Below the pieces are notes generated by a model that saw nothing but the letters and a program-made list of their open reading frames with translations, made no database searches and was not told the DNA's origin. Positions 33,325 to 43,632 of a stretch of 64,000 bases of DNA are shown in pieces (the stretch's first letter is position 1; every line of letters starts with the position of its first letter). Made by a program: the position numbers and the translations under genes. The DNA is from Bos javanicus (Eukaryota > Chordata > Mammalia > Artiodactyla > Bovidae). The stretch lies in NCBI RefSeq assembly GCF_032452875.1, contig NC_083879.1, positions 72,282,796-72,346,795 on the forward strand, read 5' to 3'.

Positions 33325-33528
33325 AAGTATTAATTGCTCAGTCATGTCTGACTCTTTGTGACCCCATGAACTATAGCCTGCCAGGCTCCTCTGTCCATGA
33401 ATTTTCCAGGCAAGAATACTGAAGTGGGTTTCCATTTCCTTCTCTGGGTGATCTTCCTGACCCAGGGATCAAGCCCAGGTCTTCTACATTGCAAGAAGTT
33501 TCTTTACCGTCTGAGCCACCAGGAAAAG
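33325..33528 (-). repeat. Bov-tA SINE
   Basis: TTGCTCAGTCATGTCTGACT to TTACCGTCTGAGCCACCAGG, antisense. Confidence 0.9.
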
Positions 33529-33960
33529 AAAGGGGCTTGTCAAATACACACTCTACTCCAGGCTGTGTGTCCAAGGCAGAAGCAAAACATGTTCAAGAAT
33601 AGTGTCCTCATTCATTATATAAAAAAATCATCCTTTTTATACACATGAAGTTTGTCACAACTGGGTATCAGGATATACAGTGAGAGAGTCACACAGAGAG
33701 TGGGAGGGAGACCTGGTCATAGACTCAGGTCAGAAGGAGCTCCATGCAGTTGCAACGCAGCTGTCACTTAAGAATATGGGAGAAGGTGGGGATGTTACTG
33801 GAAGACTACAAAGGTGCAGGACACTAATTAGATAAAGGAAGCTGTTCATAAGCTGCTTGCTTAGGAAAAAAAGGAGGGGCACTTTAGTTCAGAACTGAGG
33901 AGTATAATTATTCAATAAACCCTGATGGGAAAGGGGGCAGTTTGGGGAAAAAAAACCGAG

Positions 33961-34264
33961 CCTATACTGAATACTAAACGAAATTCTAGCTGCCTTTGTT
34001 GTTAGAAAAAGAAGGGTAAAAGAATTAAATAAAACACAGAATTTTAGATGATCCTGGGATCTTAAAAATGATATTACAAAAGCAACAGGAGAAAAAGAGG
34101 CTCAATATAATTAATGATATATAATGTAAAACACCTCAACTAAATTATAATACAAATGAAAATCTGGCAAAGTATTATAAACACTATTGCAAGTTATTTC
34201 AAAACTATAAATGCTTCATAGGAAAAATATCCATTAACAGACAATTCAAAAACAACAAATAGAT
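33961..34264. other. AT-rich spacer, nothing recognised
   Basis: No gene or repeat can be named between the end of unit A and the BovB mosaic. Confidence 0.4.
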
Positions 34265-34505
34265 GGTAAGTTCAGTTCAATTCCTCAGTCAGGTCCGACT
34301 CTTTGTGACCCCATGGACTGCAGCACACCAGGCCTCTGTGTCCATCACCAACTACTGGAGTAACTCAAACTTATGTCCATTGAGTCGGTATTTCCATCCA
34401 ACCCTCTTATCCTCAGTCTTCCCCTTTTCTTCCTGCCTTCAGTCTTTCCCAGCATCAGGGTCTTTTCCAAGGAATCAGTTCTTGGCATCAGGTGACCAAA
34501 GTATT
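34265..34505 (-). mobile_element. BovB 3' end (antisense)
   Basis: TCAGTTCAATTCCTCAGTCA, then CCATCACCAACTACTGGAG and CAGCATCAGGGTCTTTTCC. These are the complement of the BovB C-terminal coding and tail sequence. It abuts a sense BovB piece at 34511. Confidence 0.9.
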
Positions 34506-34510
34506 AAAGT

Positions 34511-36205
34511 TTCAAACTACCACACAATCGCACTCATTTCACATGCTAGTAAAGTAATGCTCAAAATTCTCCAAGCCAGGCTTCAGCAATATGTGAACCG
34601 TGAACTTCCCGATGTTCAAGCTGGTTTTAGAAAAGGCAGAGGAACCAGAGATCAAATTGCCAACATCTGCTGGATCAAGGAAAAAGCAAGAGAATTCCAG
34701 AAAAACATTTATTTCTGCTTTATTGACTATGCCAAAGCCTTTGACTGTGTGGATCACAATCAACTGTGGAAAATTCTGAACGAGATGGGAATACCAGACC
34801 ACCTGACCTGCCTCTTGAGAAATCTGTATGCAGGTCAGGAAGCAACAGTTAGAACTGGACATGGAGAAACAGACTGGTTCCAAATAGGAAAAGGAGTACA
34901 TCAAGGCTGTATATTGTCACCCTGCTTATTTAACTTATATGCAGAGTACATCATGAGAAACACTGGACTGGAAGAAACACAAGCTGGAATCAAGATTGCT
35001 GGGAGAAATATCAATAACCTCAGATATGCAGATGACAGAAAGTGAAGAGGAACTAAAAAGCCTCTTGGTGAAAGTGAAAGAGTAGAGTGAAAAAGTTGGC
35101 TTAAAGCTCAACATTCAGAAAATGAAGATCATGGCATCTGGTCCCACCACTTCATGGGAAATAGATGGGGAAACAGTGGAAACAGTGTCAGACTTTATTT
35201 TTGGGGCTCCAAAATCACTGCAGATGGTGACTGCAGCCATGAAATTAAAAGACACTTACTCCTTGGAAGGAAAGTTATGTCCAACCTAGATAGCATATTC
35301 AAAAGCAGAGACATCACTTTGCCAACAAAGGTCCATCTAGTCAAGGCTATGGTTTTTCCAGTGGTCATGTATGGATGTGAGAGTTGGACTGTGAAGAAGG
35401 CTGAGCACCGAAGATACAGAGTGAAGTAAACCAGAAAGAACACCAATTCAGTATACTAACGCATATATATGGAATTTAGAAAGATGGTAACAATAACCCT
35501 GTATACAAGATAGCAAAAGAGACACTGATGTATAGATCAGTCTTTTGGACTCTGGGGGAGAGGGAGAGTGTGGGATGATTTGGGAGAATGGCATTGAAAC
35601 ATGTATAATATCATATATGAAACGAGTCACCAGTCCAGGTTCGATGCACGATACTGGATGCTTGGGGCTGGTGCACTGGGATGACCCAGAGGGATGGTAT
35701 GTGGAGGGAGGTGGGAGGAGGGTTCAGGATGGAGAACACATGTATACCTGTGGCGGATTCCTTTTGATATATGGCAAAACCAATACAATATTGTAAAGTT
35801 AAAAAATAAAATACAATTAAATTTAAAAAATAAAATAAACTGTGGTGTTGATGAAGACTCTTGAGAGTCCCTTGGACTGCAAGGAGATCCAACCAGTCCA
35901 TTCTGAAGGAGATCAGCCCTGGGATTTCTTTGGAAGGAATGATGCTAAAGCTGAAACTCCAGTACCTTGCCCACCTCATGCAAAGAGCTGACTCATTGGA
36001 AAAGACTCTGATGCTGGGAGGGATTGGGGGCAGGAGGAGAAGGGGACAACGGAGCATGAGATAGCTGGATGGCATCACTGATTCGATGGACATGAGTCTG
36101 AGTGAACTCCAGGAGTTGGTGATGGACAGGGAGGCCTGGCATGCTGCAATTCATGGAGTCACAAAGAGTCGGACATGACTGAGCGACTGAACTGAACTGA
36201 ACTTC
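34511..36205 (+). mobile_element. BovB 3' half, split by an L1 end
   Basis: Sense BovB from SHASKVMLKILQARLQQYV onward with YADD deleted in part (LRYADD then RK). It is interrupted at about 35413-35839 by an L1 3' UTR and A-rich tail, then resumes (RVPWTARRSNQSILKEIS, GGRRRRGQ) to the tail at about 36203. About 13 bases of BovB (the ATTGATGCTTTT region) are missing at the L1 insertion point, so the insertion deleted target DNA rather than duplicating it. Confidence 0.9.
35413..35839 (+). mobile_element. L1 3' end inside BovB
   Basis: ACAGAGTGAAGTAAACCAG through ATATATGGAATTTAGAAAG, CTGTGGCGGATTCC and an A-rich tail at 35800-35839. It is a severely 5'-truncated L1. Confidence 0.9.
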
Positions 36206-36400
36206 CAATGAATATTCAGGACTGATTTCCTTTAAGATAGACTGGTTGGATCTCCTTGCAATCCAAGGGACTCTCGAGAGTCTTCAACACCCAGTTCAAA
36301 AGCATCATTTCTTCGGCACTCAGCTTTCTTTACAGTCCAATTCTCACATCCATATATGACTACTGGAAAAACCATAGCTTTGACTAGATGGGCCTTTGTT
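36206..36400 (-). mobile_element. BovB fragment (antisense)
   Basis: Complement of the BovB C-terminal segment (the frame read on the - strand includes KAHLVKAMVFPVVIYGCEN). It abuts sense BovB on both sides. Confidence 0.9.
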
Positions 36401-36920
36401 GAATGCAGAGTTCCCAAGAATATCAAGGAGAGACAAGAAAGCCTTCCTCAGCGATCAATGCAAAGAAATAGAAGAAATTAATAGAATGGGAAAACTAGAG
36501 ATATCTTCAAGAAAATTAGAGATACCAAGGGAACATTTCATGCAAAGATGGGCTCAATAAAGGACAGAAATGGTATAGACCTAACAGAAGCAGAAGATAT
36601 TAAGAAGAGGTGGCAAGGATACAAAGAAGAACTATACAAACAAGATCTTAACAATTGAGATAATCACGATGGTGTGATCACTCACCTAGAACCAGACATC
36701 CTTGAATGTGAAGTCAAATGGGCTTTAGGAAGCATCACTAAGAGCAAAACTAGTGGAGGTGATGGAATTCCACTTGAGCTCTTTCAAATCCTAAAAGATG
36801 ATGCTGTGAAAGTGCTGCACTCAATATGCCAGCAAATTTGGAAAACTCAGCAGTGGCCACAGGACTGGAAAAGGTCAATTTTCATTCCTATCCCAAAGAA
36901 AGGCAATGCCAAAAATAGAT
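36401..36920 (+). mobile_element. BovB internal fragment
   Basis: Sense sequence between the endonuclease and RT: RRDKKAFLSDQCKEIEEI, DILECEVKWALGSITKSK, then KTQQWPQDWKRSIFIPIPKK. It stops at about 36915. Confidence 0.92.
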
Positions 36921-37214
36921 GGTCAGTAGACACAAAAAGTTCCATCTCTCTACGTCAAATAAATTCAAACTGGTTGATATTATTTTTATCTTTAGACTGA
37001 GAAAAAAAATGTAATTCAGGAACTCAAAGTTGACAGTGAAATAAGCACACAAACAGTTATTAAGGGGGCAAATTCCAAACCCTGTGGAAAACAATATGGC
37101 CTTTCACCAGTTATCCTAGTTCTGGGAATACAGATAAAGGAACAGTGAACCAGAAGCATGGCCATGGATACACATCACATCATAATTAAAAATAAACTGT
37201 GTTAAACAAAAATG
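36921..37214. other. Spacer with an L1-like snippet
   Basis: About 37080-37130 (GTGGAAAACAATATGGCCTT) resembles L1 ORF2. The rest is unrecognised. Confidence 0.4.
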
Positions 37215-37749
37215 AAAGGGTGGACAAATTACAGTGCCATGTTTCAAAGACTATTTAATGCCCATAAATAAATGTAAACCACAGAAAATTAAAGATTCAG
37301 GATTCAAAACTGTCTGGTTTTATAGAAAAGAATGTGGTTGTGTGCAGGTGTGCATAAAGATTTCTAGGGGAAAGACTAAGAAACAACCAAATATTGGCAA
37401 GTATATTTGGCTAATAGAAATCCTTATTCCTTTCTTCTGCTGTAGTTTTAAATTTCTTACAGAAATAGAAAAATATTTATTCTTTTCTAAAATTTATAAT
37501 CACCACTAGCCATAATGTATGATTCCTCTTAGACCTTAAGTCCAAACTGAACTGTGAAAATACTGAAACCCCAATGAGGTTGAAATGGAGTAGGACCCTA
37601 TGTGCCTTCCCCCCAGGTCCTCCAATGGCCTTTTGTCTATAGGAAAACTTTAGCCAAAGGATAAGTTTAATCAGAGAAGTGAGAAAATGCAGAAGCAAAG
37701 GAAAACAGTCAAACAGGACAAAACAACAGTAGTTTAGTTGGTAAGCAAA

Positions 37750-38465
37750 TTCAAGGACCCTTAGTTCCTCCTTCAGTTCCTCCTATTCGGAACCATATCC
37801 TGTGAGCTGTCTTATAGATACTGAAACCCCCACCAGGTGGAAGAAGTTAACTATACTATGACCAGACTGTAGCTATGATATAAGTAAGTAAGTGAAGTCG
37901 CTCAGTCGTGTCCAACTCTTTGCGACCCCATGGACCGCAGCCTACCAGGCTGCTCCGTCCATGGGATTCTCCAGGCAAGAATACTGTAGTGGGTTGCCAT
38001 TTCCTTCTACAGGGGATCTTCCTGACCCAGGGATTGAACCCAGGTCTCCCACATTGCAGACAGACGCTTTAACCTCTGAGCCACCAGGGAAGCTCTAGCT
38101 ATAAGCTGCCACAATTTTGAGAACTGCCTCAAGGAAATGGGAAGAAATCAGCCCTGGACCCAAAGATTAACTGTACCTAAAACAATTAAGATGATACTAG
38201 TCAGACTGCCAGTGACTAATTTCAAGATGACTATTAGAGCTGACTGTACTGTTTCTCCATGGGGCCCCTGCCATTTGTCTATAAAAGTTCTTGCCCACTG
38301 ATTGTCGGGGGGTAGGGAGTGAGACTTTGGACTGGCATCTGCCCTCCCCCATACCCCTGTGACAGCATCCAAAATAAAGCAAACTTTCCTTTCCACAAAC
38401 TTTGCTTCTTTGTTGGCTTTTGAGAGGTGAGCAGCCAGACCCCACTTTCCATTTCAAGGTCATTT
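37750..38465 (+). mobile_element. Endogenous retrovirus LTR-like block (class I type)
   Basis: The stretch contains a promoter-like TGTCTATAAAAGTTC (near 38277) and a polyadenylation signal AAAATAAAGCAAACTTTCC (near 38372). The left part (ACTGAAACCCCCACCAGGTGGAAGAAG) resembles the LTR at 46410-46440. It is interrupted by a Bov-tA at 37884-38096. No internal retroviral genes adjoin it, so it is a solo or fragmentary LTR. Confidence 0.6.
37884..38096 (-). repeat. Bov-tA SINE
   Basis: GAAGTCGCTCAGTCGTGTCC to TCTGAGCCACCAGGGAAGC. TAGCTAT-type sequence on both sides is a likely target-site duplication. Confidence 0.92.
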
Positions 38466-38536
38466 TTATAAAAGTCAGTAAGCTAGTTACTGGCATCATT
38501 TACAAGTTTCAAAAGCAGATGAAATTTGGGAAGAAA

Positions 38537-38744
38537 GCAAATACCCAAGTTCAGTTCAGTTGCTCAGTCGTGTCCGACTCTTTGCAACCCCATGAACTGC
38601 AGCACGCCAGGCCTCCCTGTCCATCACCAACTGTTTCACATGCATCATCTCCAACAGCAAGAACTTGAAGAACTTCCCTTGAAAGACTCCTGCCAACAAG
38701 ACCAAAGGTGTGTTTAGAATCGCCCTCTCCCTGCAAATACCCAA
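38537..38744 (-). mobile_element. Chimeric retro-insert: BovB 3' end plus copied local sequence
   Basis: GCAAATACCCAA at 38537-38548 is repeated at 38733-38744. Between them, 38549-38631 is an antisense BovB/Bov 3' end (TTCAGTTCAGTTGCTCAGTC to CATCACCAACT). 38632-38732 is a near-identical copy of 39164-39262 (CATGCATCATCTCCAACAGC, GACTCCTGCCAACAAGACCA). The ancestral location of that copied sequence is the later one, since unit A has it at the equivalent place (27840-27945). Confidence 0.85.
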
Positions 38745-38964
38745 AGAACAGGTGAAAAAACAGTTTTTTTCTGAGTCTCTGGTCAGCACTTCCTAGCTGG
38801 ACTCACCTTCACTTTCCTGGCTCAGCAAGTGAGGTACACAAGGAAATCACTAAGCTACTCAGACTTTACACACAGATGGCAATAACTAACTTCCTAAAGT
38901 CTGGATCCCTTTTGAAAGTTAACACTGAAGGAACAATGCCAATGAGAGGAGCAGGTTAAAGCAG

Positions 38965-39140
38965 AAGCCAGCCTCCACCTTCCATTAGCATCTCCTGGAG
39001 CTTGTTTAACCCCATCCCCAGAGTTTCTAACTTTACAGAACTGGTCTAGAAGGAGCACGGGGGGATCTGTATTTCTAACAAGCTCCCAGGTGATGAGGAC
39101 ACTGCAGGTCTAAGAGCCAGACTCTGAGAACAACACACCC
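38965..39140. mobile_element. MER5A-like DNA transposon relic
   Basis: Unit B counterpart of 27640-27822 (TAGCATCTCCTGGAGCTTGT to CAGACTCTGAGAACA). Confidence 0.68.
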
Positions 39141-39439
39141 TAAAGCTTGATTACAGAGATGTTTCACATGCATCATCTCCAACAGCAAGAACTTGAAGAA
39201 CTTCCCTTGAGAGACTCCTGCCAACAAGACCAAAGGTGTGTTTAGAATCGCCTTCTCCCTGCACTTAAGAACAAGTGTCCCAGTAGAAGGAGCTCAGTAT
39301 AACATTTCCATACAGGATAACACAGGCTGGGGAGACAGATGGCCTGGTTTGAGATCTAACTCCACCACTTACTAGCTATGTGATGTGGGCAATTTACTCA
39401 GCCTCTCTGCTTCAGTGCCTTCAGGTGTGAGATGAGAGG

Positions 39440-39735
39440 TACTAGAAGGCACCCTACTCCAGTACTCTTGCCTGGAAAACCCCATGGACGGAGAAGTGTG
39501 GTAGGCTGCAGTCCATGGGGTCGATAAGAGTTGGGCATGACTGAGTAACTTCACTTTCACTTTTCACTTTCATGCATTGGAGAAGGAAATGGCAACCCAC
39601 TCCAGTGTTCTTGCCTGGAGAATCCCAGGGATGGGGGAGCCTGGTGGGCTGCCGTCTATGGGGTCGCACAGAGTCCGACATGACTGAAGCAACTTAGTAG
39701 TAGTAGTAGTAGCAGCAGCAGCAGCAGCAGCAGCT
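39440..39735 (+). repeat. Bov-A2 SINE with TAG/CAG repeat tail
   Basis: Two Bov-A monomers (39440-39560 and 39575-39695) joined by the TTCACTTTCACTTTTCACTT linker, followed by (TAG)5(CAG)n at 39696-39734. The tail is a microsatellite. Confidence 0.92.
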
Positions 39736-40279
39736 CCTTCCCCTCCAGTAGGAAAACTGGAAACGAGTGTCTACCAAAATCAATGAGAAATCCTCTCCTT
39801 CCCATTTGTATACACATGCATTATTGAAAATCCACAAATAAAACAGAAATGAGTTCCTTGCTCTGCCTTAAGGAGATATCTGGCTACTTTGTTATTATTT
39901 ACATTAATCTCACCCATATTCCTTCTTGCCTCTTTTTCCTTAAGGGCCAACAAATATAACTATACACACTGGAATCACCATGATCAAAAAAGCAAAGGAG
40001 AGATCCCTGGGAGATCCTGCAAGCTATCTTGTGATAAAAGGAAATAGAATTTTGGAAAGATGAATGGGTTAGGGTCCAGTAACAAAAGATCTAATCATCA
40101 CCCAAGTGTGATTAAAGTCCACCTAGTTAGTAGTTCCAGCTACTGGATGGATGACTTTAGTTAAAAGTTTCACCTTTCCAAGCCATTTTCCACCTGTAAG
40201 CTTCTTCCCAGCTTAGGGACCTGTCAGTTTCAGGACCAGAGGACTCCTGGGCAGGACCACCTGCATTAAGAGAGTGTGT

Positions 40280-40490
40280 GTGTGAAGTCATTTCAATCGT
40301 GTCTGACCCTTTGCAACCCCATGGATTGTAGCCTGCCAGGCTCCTCTGTCCATGGGATATTCCAGCCAGGAATACTGGAGTGGGTTGCCATGCCCTACTC
40401 TAGGGGATCTTCCTGATTCAGGGATCAAACCCACGTCTCCTGCATTGGCAGGAGGGTTCTTTGCTACTAGTACCACCGGGGAAGCCCCAC
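40280..40490 (-). repeat. Bov-tA SINE
   Basis: GAAGTCATTTCAATCGTGTC to CTAGTACCACCGGGGAAGCC, preceded by a short (TG)n at 40273-40282. Confidence 0.9.
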
Positions 40491-41089
40491 CTGTATCAAG
40501 ACCATGCACCACTTCTGTAAAGTCTGGGAATACAGAGAAGACCCCACCGGCTTCAGGGACCCCATTCCCCGAAGATGGAAGTGAAATATTCACAACAGAG
40601 AAAGGGGCTGGTCAAATATTAATACAATACAGGACTGTTAAAAGTTAACACTGAAATAGCAATGCCAGTGGAAGGAGTTGCTTAAAGCAGAAGTCAGCCT
40701 CAACCTTCCACCAGAATCACCTGGACACAGTCCTGGCTGTGTGTCCCAGGCAAAAGCAAAACATGTTCAACAACAGTGTTATCCATTAAATACAAAATTG
40801 TGTGTGTGTGTGTGATCACGTGAAATTTGCCCTAACTAGGTTCCAGGACATACAGTGAGAGCCACAAAGGGAGGGCGGGAGACATGGTCATAGACATGGA
40901 CAAGGACAAGAGGACGTGGTAGAGTTGGACCCCAGCTGTCACCTAAGGAATTTGGGATAAGGTGGGGACATTATTGAAAGATGGCAATGGCGCAGCGCAC
41001 TAACTGGATCCAGGAAGCTGTCACAAGCTGCTTGTTTAGGGGAGAAAAAAGGTGCAGCTTTAGTTGAGAACTGAGAATTCCTGACCGAT

Positions 41090-41650
41090 TTGGGGGAAGC
41101 CGACTAAGGGTGGGTTGGGGACGGGGTCTAGGCCATTCGAGACGCCACAGACCTCAAGAAGCCGATCTCACCCCGACATCTGTCCCACCAAAGGCGCCGG
41201 CGGCAGGGTGTCACAGCCCGGGCGGGGGCGGGGGGGACGCTCACCAGACAAACGCGCGCGAGCAGAGGGTTGGGCTTTTCCTCCGGGGACACCGGCTGCC
41301 TCTTGCCAGCCGGGGCTGGCGCGGAACCGGGACACGCTGCTCCTGGAGACCCGGCCACCTCACCGGTCCGCTCGGCGAGAGCTCGAGAACCGCCTGCTTC
41401 CTGGAGAGGAGCGCCGGCTGCCCGCCAGGTGGTCAGCTAAACCGCCTCTCGGGCGTCGTCTCTGGGCAACGGCTAAACGCCAGCGCTGCCACGGCTGTTG
41501 GAAGCCAAGCCGGGGCGTGGCTGCGGGAGGAAGGGAAGGCCGGGCGGAATCTGCGGGGAACCACAGGGAGATGCGAGACCAGGAGCCAAAGCAGTTTATG
41601 GAGGCGGGTAAGCGAAATGCTCAGCAAGCGGGGCCGGCCCCTGGCTGCAA
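41090..41650. promoter_or_regulatory. CpG island / putative promoter
   Basis: The only strongly CpG-rich stretch in the window (for example CAAACGCGCGCGAGCAGAG, GCTCGGCGAGAGCTCGAG, GGGGCGTGGCTGCGGG). CpG survival implies germline hypomethylation, so a promoter is likely. A candidate RFX X-box (GTCTCTGGGCAAC, 41458-41470) and GC boxes lie within it. No TATA box is seen. The island begins right at the right edge of segmental unit B, and the equivalent edge of unit A lacks it. Confidence 0.75.
41571..41607 (+). CDS. Possible orphan first coding exon at the CpG island
   Basis: An ATG at 41571, about 100 bases downstream of the X-box-like motif, opens MRDQEPKQFMEA and runs into a consensus donor (GCGG/GTAAGC, intron from 41608). 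Purine at -3 (GAG before ATG) is acceptable context. I do not recognise the protein and can find no convincing second exon in the next 20 kb. It may be the first exon of an uncharacterised gene, a promoter copied without its gene by duplication, or a non-coding transcript start. The longer open frames across the island (41110-41943 and 41115-41789) are better explained by GC-rich composition. Confidence 0.3.
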
Positions 41651-42040
41651 ACTCTACGGAAGAGCTCGCTCTGAGCCCAGGCACCCACCCAGATGCAGAG
41701 AGGGAGCCGCAGAGTCTGTCTACTTCTGCTGCTCTGAACCGCCCCCTGGCTTCTGGAAAGACCCAGAGAAAGCTGGCCAAAGGCATTAACAGTCCGGCTC
41801 TGGGCACTGTGTCCTCATCAGGACCAAACAAGGGGGCGAAGAAGGTCCCCAACTGTAACCAAGCAGGACACTGTGGGACTTTCCTGGAATGGACCCCCCC
41901 TCCCCACCCCCCCACTCCCACCCCCGCACTTTCACTGCCATAGGTACGGCTTCAGCCCCTGGGTGGGAACTAAGATCCCACAAGACTTTCAGTATGGTCC
42001 AAAAAAAAAAAAAAAAAATTCATTAACTTGAGATGGCCAT
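41651..42040. other. GC-moderate flank, C-rich tract and SINE remnant with poly-A
   Basis: After the CpG island come a C-rich stretch (41887-41932) and at about 41942-42018 a CHR-2-like 3' remnant (GGGAACTAAGATCCCACA) ending in 18 A's (42001-42018). Confidence 0.6.
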
Positions 42041-42044
42041 GTAT

Positions 42045-42252
42045 GCGTACTAAGTCGCTTTAGCTCTGTCTGACTCTTTTCAACCCCATGGACTGTAGCC
42101 CACCAGGCTACTCTGTCCATGGGATTCTCCAGGCAAGTATACTGGAGTGGGTTGCCGTGCCCTCTTCCAGGCAGGATCCCAACCCAGGGATCGAACCCGA
42201 GTCTTATATATATCCCGCACTGGCAAGCATGTTCTTTACTACTAGCACCAAA
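42045..42252 (-). repeat. Bov-tA SINE
   Basis: TAAGTCGCTTTAGCTCTGTC to TTCTTTACTACTAGCACCA, antisense. Confidence 0.88.
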
Positions 42253-42276
42253 TATCTGGTTTTCCTGAACTAACAG

Positions 42277-42600
42277 GGCTTCCCTGATAGCTCATCTGGT
42301 AAAGAATCTGCCTGCAATGCAGGAGACCCCGGTTCAATTCCTGGGTCAGGAAGTTCCCCTGGAAAGGGAGAAGTTACCCACCCCTGTATTCTTGGGCTTA
42401 CCCTGATGGCTCAGACGGTAAGAAACTGCCTGCAGTGTGGGAGACCTGGGTTCGATCTCTGGGTTGGGAAGACCCCTTGGAGGAAGGCATGGCAACCCAC
42501 GCCAGTATTTTTGTCTGGAGAATCCCATGCACAGAGGAGCCTGGTGGGCTACAGTCCATGGGGTCACAAAGAGTCAGACATGACTGAGAGACTAAGCACC
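42277..42600 (+). repeat. Two tandem Bov-tA SINEs
   Basis: First copy truncated (42277-42393, GGGCTTCCCTGATAGCTCAT onward). The second is complete (42394-42600, GGGCTTACCCTGATGGCTCA to CATGACTGAGAGACTAAGC). This is the same truncated-plus-complete arrangement as at 24217-24552. Confidence 0.9.
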
Positions 42601-42604
42601 ATTT

Positions 42605-42984
42605 TTTGATGCTCTGACTACCTGGTTTTTATTGCAAAATCCCCTATATATCCTGGTTCCTCCCTTATCTCTTGGGAGCAGTCCCTTAGAGCTATCTCTA
42701 AACTATGAGGTTTAAGTCCTCAGCAAGTTGGCTGAATAAAATATAATTCTCAGTTAGGATCCTGGACTCTCTTCCTTATTTTGCCTTTAAAAATTTTCCC
42801 CTGAAATCCATCTGGGAATTCAGGTCTTTTAAGCATAGGGCCCCTGTACTCCCTGCTTGACCCTCACAATAAAGCTTTCTCTGCTCAGAACTTGAACATT
42901 TCGGTTTATACAGCATCACTGTGCCTTGGGTACAGGAACTTGGGTTTGGTGACACAACCTGTGGCCAGAGCTCAGCTTCTGGAA
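42605..42984 (+). mobile_element. Endogenous retrovirus LTR fragment (class I type)
   Basis: The part from about 42780 (GCCTTTAAAAATTTTCCCC) through a polyadenylation signal (CACAATAAAGCTTTCTC, near 42865) to TTGGTGACACAACC matches the layout and several words of the LTR at 46340-46740. Together with that LTR it may mark the ends of one decayed provirus. Confidence 0.6.
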
Positions 42985-43632
42985 AAAGTGGCAGTGATTC
43001 AATGTAGGGGTCATCAAAGAGTACAGAGATAATAAAGTGAAACAACAAAGTGGAAACAGTTGCCAAAAGAGTGGCCCTAGAACCAGTAACTTGGCAATTA
43101 CCCCTCATACCGAGGCTGCTGCTGCTGCTGCTAAGTCACTTCAGTCATGCCCAACTCTGTGTAACCCCATAGACAGCAGCCCACCAGGCTCTCCCGTCCC
43201 TGGGATTCTCCAGGCAAGAACACTGGAGTGGGTTGCCATTTCCTTTTCCAATGCATGAGAGTGAAAAGTGAAAGTGAAGTCACTCAGTCATCTCTGACTC
43301 CTAGCGACCCCATGGACTGCAGCCTACCAGGCTCCTCCGTCCATGGGATTTTTCAGGCAAGAGTACTGAAGTGGGGTGCCATCACCTTCTCTGCATAACG
43401 AGTCTAGATCCATCCAATTATTCCCCAGGATTTATGAGCAAAGAATCAGACAAAGCCAAGAATTGGGGCTTCAGTATATAACTGAGCAGGACCCTTCTGG
43501 GATAGACCTCCCTACTCCCCAGTCCATGTCCTCTGTGTGCTTCTTATTTGTAGGAAAACTTCAGTCTCCCAGGCCTCCCCTGAGTCATCAAAAGCTGACT
43601 TAAAAATTAATTGAAAGATCAACATGTAGCAA
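42985..43632 (+). repeat. 650-bp direct repeat, copy 1
   Basis: Near-identical to 45642-46292, including an internal antisense Bov-A2 at the same place (43113-43395 with 45767-46055). Shared words: GTGGCAGTGATTCAATGT, AACTTGGCAATTACCCCTCA, AAAGATCAACATGTAGCAAC. The SINE in both copies shows that the duplication is younger than the SINE insertion. Confidence 0.93.
43113..43395 (-). repeat. Bov-A2 SINE with (GCT)n
   Basis: (GCT)6 followed by antisense Bov-A dimer with the GTGAAAAGTGAAAGTGAAGT linker. The counterpart at 45767 has (GCT)7. Confidence 0.92.

Larger units (their letters stand above)
26835..33960 (+). repeat. Segmental duplication unit A
   Basis: Collinear in the same orientation with 37215-41080. 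Matching blocks include 27030-27250 with 37290-37510, 27340-27540 with 38460-38880, the MER5A-like stretch at 27640-27820 with 38965-39140, 27830-27960 with 39150-39270, 28260-28540 with 39735-39980, 28960-29200 with 40070-40270, and 33530-33920 with 40610-41075. It is diverged by substitutions and by lineage-specific insertions (L1 plus BovB in A, other SINEs in B). No protein-coding gene is recognised in it. Confidence 0.9.
37215..41080 (+). repeat. Segmental duplication unit B
   Basis: Second copy of the unit described at 26835-33960, same orientation, spacing about 10.4 kb start to start. It has its own insertions (Bov-tA at 37884 and 40280, LTR-like block at 37750-38470, chimeric insert at 38549, Bov-A2 at 39440) and lacks the L1/BovB block of unit A. 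It ends where the CpG-rich DNA begins. Confidence 0.9.

Noticed and set aside
41110..41943. 277- and 224-codon overlapping open frames across the CpG island
   Set aside because: They overlap in different frames, are rich in G, P, R and S as expected of GC-rich DNA, show no domain and run straight across a good splice donor. Composition explains them.
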